From assembly GCF_000003815.2 (NCBI RefSeq), contig NC_049987.1, forward strand, positions 3,679,753 through 3,743,752: DNA of 64,000 bases, in the 5' to 3' direction. Shown here one piece after another: positions 37,015-47,649 of this stretch. The position numbers and the translations under genes are program-made. The notes below the pieces were generated by a model. It saw only the letters and a program-made list of their open reading frames with translations, was not told where the DNA came from and searched no databases. This DNA comes from Branchiostoma floridae. Lineage: Eukaryota; Chordata; Leptocardii; Amphioxiformes; Branchiostomatidae. The stretch's first letter is position 1. The number at the start of each line of letters is the position of its first letter.

Positions 37015-37317
37015 CCGTCCTTGATGAGTTGATACTGCGGAGTGTCGTCGGGTCGAGGTGACATGGTAGCCTTACAGTTCAGTGCCAAGACGGAGAGTTT
37101 CTGCCCGTGCCCCTGTACCTCCAGCTGCATGTAGATGTGCTGTCGCATCCTGAGATGAATGGGATACTGACTACCCCGGTATGGATTCTGGTACTGATGT
37201 GTGGGAAACATGGAGAGACGGACCTCCAGCTGCCCGAACCCCTCCTCCGTAAAGTTCAGTCCACCCGGGATGGGCAGGAAGGTGGAGTCCACCCACTCCT
37301 GGCGCTCGTACTTGCAT
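37015..37317 (-). CDS. EGF/ZP-domain membrane protein, ZP linker/ZP-C exon
   Basis: A 303 bp exon with an acceptor (CATATACAG|AT) and donor (GACGG|GTAGG). It encodes CKYERQEWVDSTFLPIPGG, a beta-strand-rich stretch with RLSMFPTHQYQNPYRGSQYP, then YMQLEVQG and LNCKATMSPRPDDTPQYQLI. These are the usual features from the ZP-N/ZP-C linker into ZP-C ('y.q.ev', 'l.v..C.at…….y.lI.dGC'). The split codon GG|A makes the expected 'DGC' motif with the next exon. Confidence 0.9.
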
Positions 37318-37644
37318 CTGTATGTGGATAATTACGTGCAAGTTTTATCCAAAAATATTTATGTTTTTTAAACTTCCGATAAACTATAATTATTGAAAGG
37401 TACGTACTTGCTGAATGTCAAATATTCTTCCTACGTAATGACATGGCACAATAGAATCAAAAGTAGCATTTTTGTTAGCTTTTGGAAGAATATGAGTAGA
37501 TCATTTTTAAACGTTTTCGATACAAATAGGACAGGCAGTAGTGTAGAAAGCTACATCTAGCACTCTTAGCAAATTATTTATTCAATTGATATTTTATATT
37601 AGTACAGGTTTCAGGTAATGAAGTCAGATTACAAAATGTATTAA

Positions 37645-38561
37645 CCCTATCCAGACTGGGGGAGGGGGGCTAAAAGTGTCCGCGCCAACTTTGACCTCCT
37701 ATAGCTCCCAAACGGCTTGTGCTAGAACAACCAAACTTGGTGAGTTTTCCTAAAATATTGTTGGCAACAATTTAAAAAATAAACTGAGTAAGTTTGTGAT
37801 TTTTCGTGTTGCCATGGCAACGGGTTTCTGAAAGGCAAATTTTACGAAAATCACTAATTTTGGTTTAAACAATGGGATTTCAAGATTTTCTTGCTAAACT
37901 AAACTTCTTTTCATATATCTTTAATATCTAACACATCTTAGTTAGACATTTATAAATAAATATTCATAAATTATGCTAATGAGATGACGTAATCGGTCAA
38001 AATCCAAGATGGCCGACAATATCATGATTTAAAGTATAACAAGCTTATTTTCACTCAGATTTCATCACTATGTGGTATTTTCTTACAGAAAACATTCATG
38101 TGAACGTTTTTAATCCATTTCCATGGGGTTTTAGCGTTATATATTGAAAAAAATGTATCTTGAAAAATTTAAGGTTGACAATCCAAGATGGCGGATAGCT
38201 AAACTACAGATGACGTCATTCTATGACGTCCTTTTGACATCGTTGCGTCGGCTTTTGACAACAGAAGTCTTATAACACTTAAATATTAATAAGAAAACTT
38301 TATTGGTAACGTTTTGAGTGAGTTATTTGGGTTTTTTTGAAATTCCCTTGTTTTACCCAAAAATTTCAATAAAGGCCGTCATTTTCCGTCCCAATGCCAT
38401 AAAAATTTCGGGAATTTTAAAAATGGGGGGGCAAAACCCCCCCCGCAAATTTGGGGTTCGTCCAGTAACCCTTTTTAAAAATACGAACGGGGGGGTGGAA
38501 TGAGCCCCCCCCCCCCCCCCCCCAGGCCAGGGAAGGCCAAAAAAGCCCAGTCTGGATAGGG
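37645..38561. mobile_element. piggyBac-like MITE, copy 1
   Basis: It is flanked by TTAA at 37641-37644 and 38562-38565. Termini are CCCTATCCAGACTGGG at the left and CCCAGTCTGGATAGGG at the right, a perfect 16 bp inverted repeat followed by poly-G/poly-C. TTAA targets and CCC…GGG ends are the piggyBac hallmark. No transposase is inside (917 bp). Internal sequence is related, in inverse orientation, to the element at 56368-57321 (shared 'gttgccatggcaac', 'ttgttgccaacaat', 'cctaaaatattg'). It lies in a ZP-gene intron. Confidence 0.9.
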
Positions 38562-38713
38562 TTAAAAGAGCAAAATTCTTAGAAGTGTGTTTAGATTTAT
38601 TGGCGTAAGGATTGTAAATAATAATCATTAAAATATTACAAATCAAACACCGTTTAACTTGTGAATTTGCCAGAGAGCTGGCGTGATATTAAGAAATAAG
38701 ATTTTGAACTTAC

Positions 38714-38823
38714 TTTGAGGTGATCCAAATGTCGTCCTCTCGGGTGATGACCCCACTGTTTGGGTGGATACCTAGGATGTTGATTCTGTTCAGGAATGTG
38801 ACGTACGTTGAGCCGAAGGTTGC
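38714..38823 (-). CDS. EGF/ZP-domain membrane protein, ZP-N second exon
   Basis: Bounded by an acceptor (TTCGCCAG|GC) and donor (TCAAA|GTAAGT), 110 bp. It starts in phase 0 with ATFGSTYVTFLNRINI and ends EDDIWITS plus a split lysine codon (AA|A) matching 37317. Continues ZP-N after the 'CGT' motif in the preceding exon. Confidence 0.88.
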
Positions 38824-38924
38824 CTGGCGAAAAATATGAATTAATTCTCATCTGTGTAATTGAATTTTATTGCCAAAAGCCAAAGCCAAATTGTTTTGCT
38901 TTAGAAAAATAGAATGCATTAAAT

Positions 38925-39323
38925 GCCTCAACAGTACACATCTTGATACTAAATATGTAGTAAGTGCCGTTAGTTGTGGCATCACATTTCTGGTTATACT
39001 GCCTATCTGGTTATTCACACTACCTGAGTACAACAGAGGTAAAGGTCTGTACGGTAAATGTAGCGGGTGCCGTTAGTTATGGCACTACAGTTCTGGTTAC
39101 AAGCTTATTAGTATACATTACCTGAGTGCCACAGCGGTACAGGTCTGTACGGAAAATGTAGTGGGTGGGGTTAGTTAAAGCACCACAGTTCTGGTTACAC
39201 TGACCTTATTAGTACACATTACCTAGGTGCCAGAGCGGCACAGGTCTGTACGGAAAATGTAGTGAGTGCCGTTAGTTGTGGCACCACAGTTCTGGTTACA
39301 CTGCCCTTATTAGTACACAATAC
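38925..39323 (-). repeat. Tandem degenerate copies of the 3' part of a ZP exon, ~100 bp period
   Basis: Four extra, decayed copies of the end of the ZP-N exon (39324-39490), each with its splice-donor area, follow it in the intron. Donor-equivalent positions are 39324 (exon), 39223, 39122 and 39024, spaced 101, 101 and 98 bp, plus a fourth partial copy near 38940. Each unit still reads like CGATTNGTHYIFRTDL. They have stops (the 39223 copy has TAG at its end) and mutated cysteines, so they are unlikely to be used as exons. Confidence 0.88.
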
Positions 39324-39490
39324 CTGAGTTCCACAGCTGTACAGGTCTGTACGGAAAATGTAGTGGGTGCTGTTAGCTGTGGCACCACAGTTCTGGTCTG
39401 GCTTCCAGTGAAGACTGCCCTGGTCGATGTTAGTCAGTTGATCCTTGGGAATTGACAGCTCCATGTATTCATTGGTGCAGGTGGTAGAAG
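39324..39490 (-). CDS. EGF/ZP-domain membrane protein, ZP-N first exon
   Basis: Bounded by an acceptor (TTTTTCTACAG|CT) and donor (ACTCAG|GTATTG), 167 bp. It encodes CTNEYMELSIPKDQL, then WKPDQNCGATANSTHYIFRT and DLYSCGTQ. The spaced cysteines with 'm.lsIpk..l' and 'CGT' are the ZP-N signature. The split first codon (G|CT) joins in phase 1 to the EGF exon at 54487-54624 across a ~15 kb intron full of transposons. Confidence 0.9.
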
Positions 39491-39696
39491 CTGTAGAAAA
39501 ACACTGACATTGAGTCTAAATGTAAAAAAAATCATTCTAACAAGACAACTTTCTTAAAACACATTATTGACGTATGACAAAAGTTTAATAATTATATTTC
39601 CCGGCAAGGGAAACATATTGGTACGGCCTTTGCTATCCATGCACTCTGATTGCTCGTTTGTTCTGATCGGCAGCTGCAGCTTAAACTAGTTTATTA

Positions 39697-40540
39697 CCTT
39701 TGCCAAGAAGGTTATGTTTTGGGTAGTTGTGTATGTGTGTATGTATGTATGTATGTTTGTTTCTATGTCTGTAGAAGACCATCATAACTCAAGAACGCCT
39801 GGATGGATTGTATTAATATTCGGTATGTGGGTAGGTCTTGTTGAGACCTGGAAACGATTAGATTCTGGGCCCCCTAGCGGCCAGTTACGGTACTGCAGCG
39901 GAACTTCCTGGTTTGATATTTCGAGTTCTGGACATGCTGCGGCAATGATTTTTAAGTGGTGGATAGCTCTTGATGTCGAGAGTAAGTGGTATAGGTTTGG
40001 GCCCCCTAGCAGCTTGTTAACTGGGAACTGCATGGCAGGTTTAGTGTCAGATTTTGAAAGGGAATAACTCAAGAAGGAGTTGACGGATTGTCATGATTTT
40101 TGGTATGTACATAGCTTAAGTAATGCTTCATATATTTACGTATCAATTATGCAAATTGGAATCTAATTTGCATAATTAATTATGAAATGGTCTAAACACG
40201 CTCAGGTCATTGCAACATGTGACATTTGTAAATGAGAAAGAGAAGAATATTAGTAGATATCTATCATGCAAAATAAAGACCTAGTTTGCATAATTACTGA
40301 GAAAATGCCATAATCCCATTATGGTAAATGGCGGAATTAATTACTTGTGGCATTCGATCGTATACGTCTGTTATTAGGGTGAAGGAGATGATAAAGTAAT
40401 ATGATTTATGCAAATTTCTACCATAACTGCATAATTAATTACAAAAACAATTAATACACCTGTTGTAACGGATAATTAATTTAAGTTCACCCTTTTTGCT
40501 GTAAGTTCATACTCGATTCATTGACTAAGGGCAAGGGGTA
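39697..40540 (+). mobile_element. 'CCTTCGCCAA'-family MITE, copy in ZP intron (right end decayed)
   Basis: It begins CCTTTGCCAAGAAGGTTATG, like the copy at 47650, and shares the whole interior: 'taactcaagaa…ctggatggattg', two 'gggccccctagc' blocks, 'taactcaagaaggagttgacgg', 'ttgcataattaattatgaaa' and 'caattaatacacctgttgta'. The expected right end (…TTTGGCGAAGG…) is not found. Confidence 0.75.
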
Positions 40541-41282
40541 TTTAAGAAATAAGGTAATACACAAATGAACTAGTCAATGTATGAAAAAGTAACATCCCTT
40601 CACACGGGAAACAGGGCTTTGCTTATTTCTGCCACCACATCTGGATCCTGTTTATGTACCTGTCAATCACATTGGTAAGACAAAGCTTCACTTGTCCAAA
40701 GTTGTATCCTCCGACAAAATACCCGGGTATCGAACTGTGCTTGCTTGTTGCTGTCAGAATCGTGCTTGGGGAGAGAGTACTACATACAAGAGCTCTACGG
40801 GCCGGACTGTTTTGTATTGTGAAGTGCCTAGGGCCACATGCACCTTATGGGCGATAGAAAAGCAGAATGAACATTATTTACAAGGTACGTCCACTTTGAG
40901 TTTTACTTCATTCTTTTACTAACGACTGTGCATGTGAGTCTATACTTGGTTAGCAATACATCTATAGAAAATGTGTGATGTCAGCATTGAAGATAGGTGG
41001 CAGAGGATGGCAGAGATTTGAGGACAGGCAAAACAGGAATTTGTTTTATTTGTAAAAGCAACAGAATTGAAAAGTCCCTTCCCGGGATCCCCTGACCTGC
41101 CCTGACCTCGTATATGCTGCCCCTGCAGGGGTGACACATCCAGGTCATGGAAGTGATTAATGATGGTGAACAGGGGCCTTGGAAGCTTTTCAGCTGTGAA
41201 TTAGACAAGTGTCAACTTGCTTTAAAACTTGCAACAGTTATGTCTGTACTTCACTGTAGTTACTTGCATGGAATGTCATGGA
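40541..41282. other. No gene recognised (intron of ZP gene)
   Basis: A stretch between two repeats with no recognisable motif; the frame at 40654-40857 has no supporting splice or family evidence. Confidence 0.45.
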
Positions 41283-41289
41283 GGTTATA

Positions 41290-42549
41290 TTTACCTCCAT
41301 GAAATGTCATGGAGGTTATATTTTACCCTGCGTACTTGTCTGTGTGTGTAAACAAAATAACTCATGAACGGTTGGGTGGATTGGTTCCATACTTGGTGTG
41401 TTGGTAGTGTGTGATGAAAGCTGGAAATGATTAGATTTTTGGGCCCCCTAGCTGCTCCCCTTGGTACCGCAGCGCAACTTCCGGTTTTGGTATCTCGGTG
41501 TTCTGAACATGCTATGGTCACGATTTTTGAGTATTAGATAGCTCTTGTGCTCAGGAAGAAATGACATAAGTTTGGGCCCCCTAGCATCTAGTTTTGGGAT
41601 AGCAGGGGCATTTTTGTCAAAAACTTCTGAAGAGGATAATTCAAGACGGGAACAACGGATTTTCATGATTTCTGGTTTGTAGGTACTTTAGACAATGTTG
41701 TACAAAATAAAGTATTAATTATGCAAAATTGAATTGCATTTGCATAATTAATGAGCATATTCTATCATAGCAGTTTTTTTCTGTGTATCTTTCGTCCAGG
41801 ACATGATATAGTCTTGCCATTTTGGTGATAGACAGCTTTTAGCGTCATGACAAAGTGGGGCAAGTTTCAGCCCCCTAACATTTAATTTAATTTTGAATTT
41901 TTCTGCAGGGGCATTTTGTCAAGACATTCAAAAGAGAATAACTGCAGAAAAGAATGATGGATTGCCATAATTTTAGGTAAGCAGGTAGCTTAGGCAAAGA
42001 TGTTCATAATGATATACATGGTATGCAAATGAGGACTTTATTTGCATAGTTAAAGAGGAAATTGTATAATTCCATTATTTCAATAACTGGACTTCAATAA
42101 ATGTAACACATGTACATTATGATAAGTGGTACATGAGCAGCTACCAAATATGCAAATGAGGAACTGATTTGCATAATATATGCAAAAATGGGAAATTCGC
42201 CTAATGATAATGATGGGAGTTTTATACTTGTGACATGTGTATGTTAGTCAGTGATGAACATCACCATGCATACATCATGTAAATGTGTAAGTCATTTGCA
42301 TAAAATTAACAAAAGCTCTGAATATTTCATGGAGGTATGAGGTCGCCGATAATTTTGCATAATAGATATAATAATCTATCATAGCAGTTTTTCAACGTAT
42401 CTCTTGTTCCGGACATGATACAGTCTTGACATTTTAGTGGTAGATAGCTTTCAACGTCATGACATGTGTCAGTGACAAGTTATCTTGTTTACACACAGAC
42501 AGACAAACGCAGGGTAAAATATAACATCCATGACATTTCAAGGAGGTAA
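41290..42549. mobile_element. MITE with ~60 bp terminal inverted repeats
   Basis: The left end runs TTTACCTCCATGAAATGTCA…GGAGGTTATATTTTACCCTG…TGTGTGTGTAAAC. The right end (42487-42549) is its near-perfect reverse complement, GTTTACACACAGACAGACAA…CAGGGTAAAATATAAC…CATTTCAAGGAGGTAA. The inverted repeats are about 60 bp with few mismatches. There is no coding capacity in ~1.26 kb. The interior resembles the CCTTCGCCAA family ('gggccccctagc', 'tttgcataattaatgag', 'ctcttgttccggacatgat'). A partial second copy of the left tip ('catggaatgtcatggaggttatat') abuts at 41267-41290. Confidence 0.88.
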
Positions 42550-42837
42550 TAAATGGGAGCATGAGAAAACCAGAGCTAAAGTTGAAACAGTACATTTTTA
42601 TGAAATAAACACCTCTATTTTGATGTGATATTATGTAAAAGGCGTACAACATATATTTACCAATTGCTAATTTCCCAAAATCTACAACTATTGCACTACT
42701 TAAAGGAATATTATTCTATTCTTCTTTCCCATGTAAGACTTATTATGTACCATGTAACGGCTCATTTTATTTTTATTTGAAAACAGTCACTTGGGAAAAG
42801 TATCTGAGTCATTACATCAGGAACTACAGTATCATGT
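42550..42837 (+). other. Helentron 5' leader (inferred)
   Basis: No gene. The stretch between the MITE and the Helentron ATG ends with a pyrimidine-rich run and AG (TTTTATTTGAAAACAG) at 42767-42786, which could be a splice acceptor. Helentron 5' end signals were not identified. Confidence 0.35.
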
Positions 42838-44160
42838 ATGCCTCGGTCAAAGTTTAAAAGCGTAGAGCAAAAACGAAAACAGAGAGCTGCTTCCAGGAAG
42901 AGAAAAACAGCACACTTAACACCAGAAGATGCTGAGGCACAACGGGCATACAAGAAGGCAAAAATGCAGCAATACCGATCAAAAGAGACAAAAGTGACAA
43001 CTAACGAACGACTTCCAAATATGAGGGCCTACAGGCACAGAAAGAGAAGAGCAGAAACACAAGAACCTACTCAGAAAAGACGTGCAGAAATGAGGCTATG
43101 CGAGAACAAAAGACGAAGAGAAGAAACCGAAGAGGCTACTCAGAAACGACGTGCAGATGTGAGGGCGAACATGCAGAAAAAAAGGAGAGAAGAAACCGAA
43201 GAGGCTACTCAGAAACGACGTGCAGATGTGAGGGCGAACATGCAGAAAAAAAAGAGAGAAGAAACCGAAGAGGCTACTCAGAAAAGACGTGCAGGAATGA
43301 GGGCGAACGCGAACCAAAGAAGAAGAGAAGAAACCGAAGAGGCTACTCAGAAACGACGTGCAGGAATGAGGGCGACCGCGAACCAAAGAAGAAGAGAAGA
43401 AACCGAAGAGGCTACTCAGAAACGACGTGCAGAAATGAGGGCGACCGCGAACAAAAGAAGAAGAGAAGAAACCGAAGAGTCTACTCAGAAACGACGTGCA
43501 GATGTGAGGGCGAACATGGAAAAAAAAAGGAGAGAAGAAACCGAAGAGGCTACTCAGAAACGGCGTGCAGCTAATAGAATTGAAATGCAACAAAGTAGAA
43601 AAAATAAGCAAAACAAAGAAATGACGATTGAAGAATGTGCCACCGCTTTCCACACTAAAATAGCAGACGGCCCAATTTATACCTGCATTTCCTGCTGTAG
43701 ACTCCTCTACAGATGTACAGTCCTGGAGTTCAAGGCCAGTAACTATTCATCTAATCAGGTCATAGAGAAAATACTCAACTTTGGAAATGACATGAAAACT
43801 AATGGAAAATCTTGGATATGTAGGACTTGCCATTCAGCCCTTAAGCAAGGAAATGTTCCTACCCAATCGTGGATAAATGATATGGAACTTGATGTCATTC
43901 CGGACGAATTGAAAGATTTACAACCCCTAGAGCTCAGGCTAATTAGCCAAAGAATTGCATTCATGAAGATGGTGGGGCTGCCCAGAGGAGGTCAATAGGC
44001 CATCCACGGCAGTGCTGTCAACGTACCATCTAAGTTGCAGCCAGTAATATCCTTACTGCCCAGACTACCAGAATCAGCAGAAGTGGTTCCATTTAAGCTG
44101 AAAAGAAAACTTTGCTACAAAGGCCACTATATGCACCAATGCATTCGCCCCCCAGTGTGT
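42838..44160 (+). pseudogene. Helentron Rep/helicase N-terminal part: STPR-like repeats and DUF6570-like region
   Basis: From ATG 42838 the frame runs 386 codons. It holds a basic start (PRSKFKSVEQKRKQR), then about eight tandem copies of a 23-residue unit (EETEEATQKRRADVRANMQK), then a Cys-rich segment (TCISCCRLLYRC, WICRTCHSALKQGNVP) and ELRLISQRIAFMKMVGLPRG. The 23-residue Glu/Arg repeats resemble STPR DNA-binding repeats. The Cys segment and 'LPRGGQ' match the DUF6570-type N-terminus of Helitron replication proteins. A TAG at 43996-43998 follows GGQ, but the same frame continues (AIHGSAVNVPSKLQPV, FKLKRKLCYKGHYM) to a +1 shift at about 44157, where the next frame takes over. Confidence 0.8.
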
Positions 44161-44161
44161 A

Positions 44162-46341
44162 ATGAAAGCACTACGATGGCTACAAGAGAACAATCCGCTG
44201 TATAGGGATATCTCTATTTGCAAAGACTGGGAAAGTCAGTGGAAAGACAGTGAAGGTGATTTGTGGGACGCAATGACAAACAATGTTCGTGAACAGAACA
44301 TAGATGAAGGAGATCTCGAGAACACAGTTCATGACACAGGAAGCAGTTTGACTGCATGCCCTGCCTCTGTAACCACTTCATCTCTTGATGTTTACTATGC
44401 GACATTAGATTATTTGGCAAAAATGAGAAATTTGAAGATAAGGGATGTCCCACGTGATGGAAACTGTTTCTTCCATGCTATGTCATTGTGTCTCCGTACC
44501 GCTGGACTTCAAGTTGTCAGTGGACCAGAGATAAGAACACGCCTTGTAGATTACTTTAAAAGTACAGAGCACATAGATCTGTATTCCGGCTTCCACACAT
44601 TTCCGGACAATATTGACACATTACGTGGAGACAATTCCATCTCACAACAGCATCAGCAATTTCAAGTCTATGTAGATGGGTTAAGAAGAGGAGAATGGGC
44701 TAACCACTTGGCAGTGAAAGGTGTCGCTGACATGCTGAAGGTGAACATTGAAGTCATAGCAGTCTCTTCAACACATTGCACACACACTATTCAGCCACAA
44801 CAGGGAATTAGTCAGACTACCGTTACACTCGGACTCATGGGAGAGCTGCACTATGTTGCACTAGAGGAAGCTGAGGCTGAGGTAAGACTGGAGATGAGAC
44901 AGGAGTTAGAAGACGAAGAGGATAGAGTCGCTGCTGAAGAAACATGTAAATTACGAGGTATTCCATATGACTCTCTACTGCAAGAGGAAGAAGTTGTGGA
45001 TGGTGAGAGTACTTATTCTGTCGCACCGGGTGAACATCAGCGGCCATGCCCTTTCCTTACTGACGTACATTTTGAAGTCCTCGCAAATCCTGCAAAATAT
45101 CCGTATGGTCATGGGGGATTCAGTGAGAAGCATCAGAAAGACATCACCATTAGAAGGTATTTCAATCAAAGGCTTTTACATGTTGACGGAAGGTTTGCAA
45201 GAGATATTGACTATCTCTTTGCTGCACAATACGCAGTTGAAGCAAAGCAAGTCAGCGATAATATACAGATATATTTGCGTCAGACACGAGGACATACATT
45301 TCAAGGTAGGAGGATCAATGCAGGGCTGATGAAGAACCAGAACACTATTGACCAGATGCTTCGCACAGACACAGCAGTCAAGTTCATGAAAAGCATTCGC
45401 GGTTCACCATCATTCTGGAACTCGGCCCTCTTAGACCTTCTTGGAATGGTAAGACAGCTTGGATTACCTACATTTTTCCTCACCTTGTCTGCAGCTGACA
45501 TGCAATGGCCTGAAGTGATCCAAAGTATAGCGCATCAATATGGCAAACGCCTCACGGCAGACGACGTCAAGAACATGGGTTATGAGGAAAAATGTCATTG
45601 GCTACGCTGCAACCCTGTGACCGCTGCCCGTCAATTTAATCATCGTATTGATGCATTCTTCAAAGAGTTCATAGGAGGGAAGGCACACCCAATTGGATAT
45701 CTTCAGGACTACATGATTCGCATTGAATTCCAAGCCAGGGGTTCACCGCATGCTCACAGTATCCTGTGGATAAAAGATGCCCCCCAAATTAATGTTGATT
45801 CCGATGAAGATGTTGTCAAGTTCATAAATGAACACATAACCTGTTCTATTCCAGAAGAAAATGACGAGGAATTGAGAAAGTTGGTGCTCTCCGTGCAGAA
45901 ACACGGCCACTCAGCAACATGCAGACGAGAACAAAAATGCTGATTCCGATTTCCTCGTCCACCGAGCCAGGAGATGCTCATTGCTAGACAGAGTGAAGAC
46001 CCAAATGCTGCAAACATTGAACGAGATTTAAAGATAAAAACAGAGATTCTAAAAAGTGTACGAGCAGTTATAGATAATAGTAATGTTGATGACAACATAT
46101 CCTTGGATATTGTTCTTGAAAAGCAAATGTAGACCCAACCTTGTACCACAAAGTCTTACAGACAACGAGATCAGGCAAGGACATCGTCCTTAAACGTGAA
46201 GTATCTGAAACATCCATAAATCCATATAACCCTCACATTTTGCGGACATGGGCAGCTAGCATGGACGTCCAGTACATCCTTGACGTTTATGCGTGCATAA
46301 TGTATATCACGAGCTACATGCTTAAGAGTAAATGTCTGTAA
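44162..46341 (+). pseudogene. Helentron Rep: OTU protease domain and HUH endonuclease
   Basis: The frame 44162-45943 has an OTU cysteine-protease domain near residues 95-235, with DVPRDGNCFFHAMSL (Asp and Cys) and GELHYVALE (His). It then has a Helitron-like N domain with FQARGSPHAHSILWI, the HUH metal-binding motif, at about residue 529. A TGA at 45941-45943 sits where CRF is expected (a CGA-to-TGA change). The same frame goes on as RFPRPPSQEMLIARQ to a 1-base shift near 46125. Then GKDIVLKREVSE and VYACIMYITSYMLK give the Rep tyrosine motif (Y-x3-Y-x2-K). Homology stops at about 46330, where other DNA is inserted. Catalytic residues are retained although the frame is broken. Confidence 0.85.
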
Positions 46342-46844
46342 GGATCAAACAATGGTGGCAAAGGTCAAAAAATCGATTTGGCTCATATTTTGCACAGTGA
46401 TAGTACTTGGTCCACAACCCCTCAAAATAGCTTTCTTTTAGATCAAAACTCCTTGTTGCCATGGTAACGGGCCAACAAAGTTTTCTGGCCATTTTCCCCA
46501 ATTTCCGCATCTCAAAAACACGGAAATCGGCATACTTTACGGAATTGTCACGCCAACACCTTTTATTGTATCGTCAAAACAAAACAAGATCTGAATAGAC
46601 CAACATTTTGGCATTTTAGAAATTGTTGTGAAATTTCCAACGAGACAAAATTGAGTTCTTGGGCAGCATCAAAACAATACAATGTTTCAAGCTTCAAAAT
46701 AACGTAATTTTTGGCCCAACTTTGTAACGCCATAAGTGCCGAGCTGGTAATTTTTTTGACTTGAAATTTGTACCCTGTATAGATGATTGATATATCTATC
46801 ATATACATTGTTGCAAAGTTTGGGGTCTTGTTTGGTTGTCACGT
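46342..46844. mobile_element. Left outer part of fold-back insertion
   Basis: Sequence after the break in the Rep gene, with no coding sense. It includes 'gttgccatggtaacgggcc', also seen in the piggyBac-like MITEs, and leads into the tandem-repeat arm at 46845. The exact left end of the insertion is unclear. Confidence 0.4.
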
Positions 46845-47570
46845 GGTTGTCCTCGAAAGTAGGCCAGTTTTTGCGTTTGACGAAAATTGTGAATTTTAGC
46901 CATGTTCAAAGTACTACATGTGACAAAATAAAACAGAATTCTAACTCAACTTCTTGTCAAAGAGAGATCTATGTATTGTCTATTTAATAAATGCTTGAAG
47001 AATTTTAGATCGTTTTAGATGACGTTTAGTCACGTGGTAGTCCCTGGAAGTAGGCCACTTTTTTTGCGTTTGGCAAAATTTTGAATTTTAGCCATGTTCA
47101 AAGGGTTTTCTGTGACAAAATGAATTTGAATTCTGATTCAACTTCTTGTCAAAGGGAGACCTAGGTATTGCCTATCTAATAAATGATTTCAGAATTTTGA
47201 GTCATAAAATGTAGTCCCGTGGTTGTCCCTGAAAGTAGGTCACTTTTTTGCATTTGGCGAAAATTGTGAATTTTAGCCATGTTCAAAGTACTCTACGTCT
47301 AAAAAGAAGTCTAACTCAACTTCTTATCAAAGATAAATTAGACAACGCCTATATGATAAATGTTTGTAGAGTTTCAGATTGTGACATTTAATCACGTGGA
47401 TGTCCCTGAAAGTAGGTCACTTTAGATGAAAATTGCAAACTTTAGCTGCATCCGAAGTACAATACTTAGCAAAGTGGAATAGAATTATGATTAAACGTTT
47501 TGTCAAATGTAGCTGTAGGTATTGGCTGTCAAACAATTAATTGTAGAGGTTTGGATTTTGTCGTTGGTTG
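46845..47570 (+). repeat. Fold-back element, left arm: ~185 bp tandem units
   Basis: Units start with GGTTGTCCCTGAAAGTAGGT, then 'ttttgc(g/a)tttggcgaaaattgtg aattttagccatgttcaaag', 'tctaactcaacttcttgtcaaag' and 'attgcctatctaataaatg'. Starts are near 46845, 47037, 47221 and 47399, with a short fifth piece near 47560. The same unit occurs in reverse complement at 48945-49450. Confidence 0.85.
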
Positions 47571-47649
47571 TCCTCATTGGTTGGTTGGCGTTGGTTGTCC
47601 CCATTTTCAGATGTTTATGTTTTACTCCTAGAATTTAAGATAATGTTTT

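Noticed and set aside
43096-43653. Long antisense and alternate-frame open frames over the Helentron repeats
   Set aside because: The 69 bp unit is a multiple of three, so any stop-free frame stays open through all units. The sense frame is extended at both ends into conserved sequence; the others are not.
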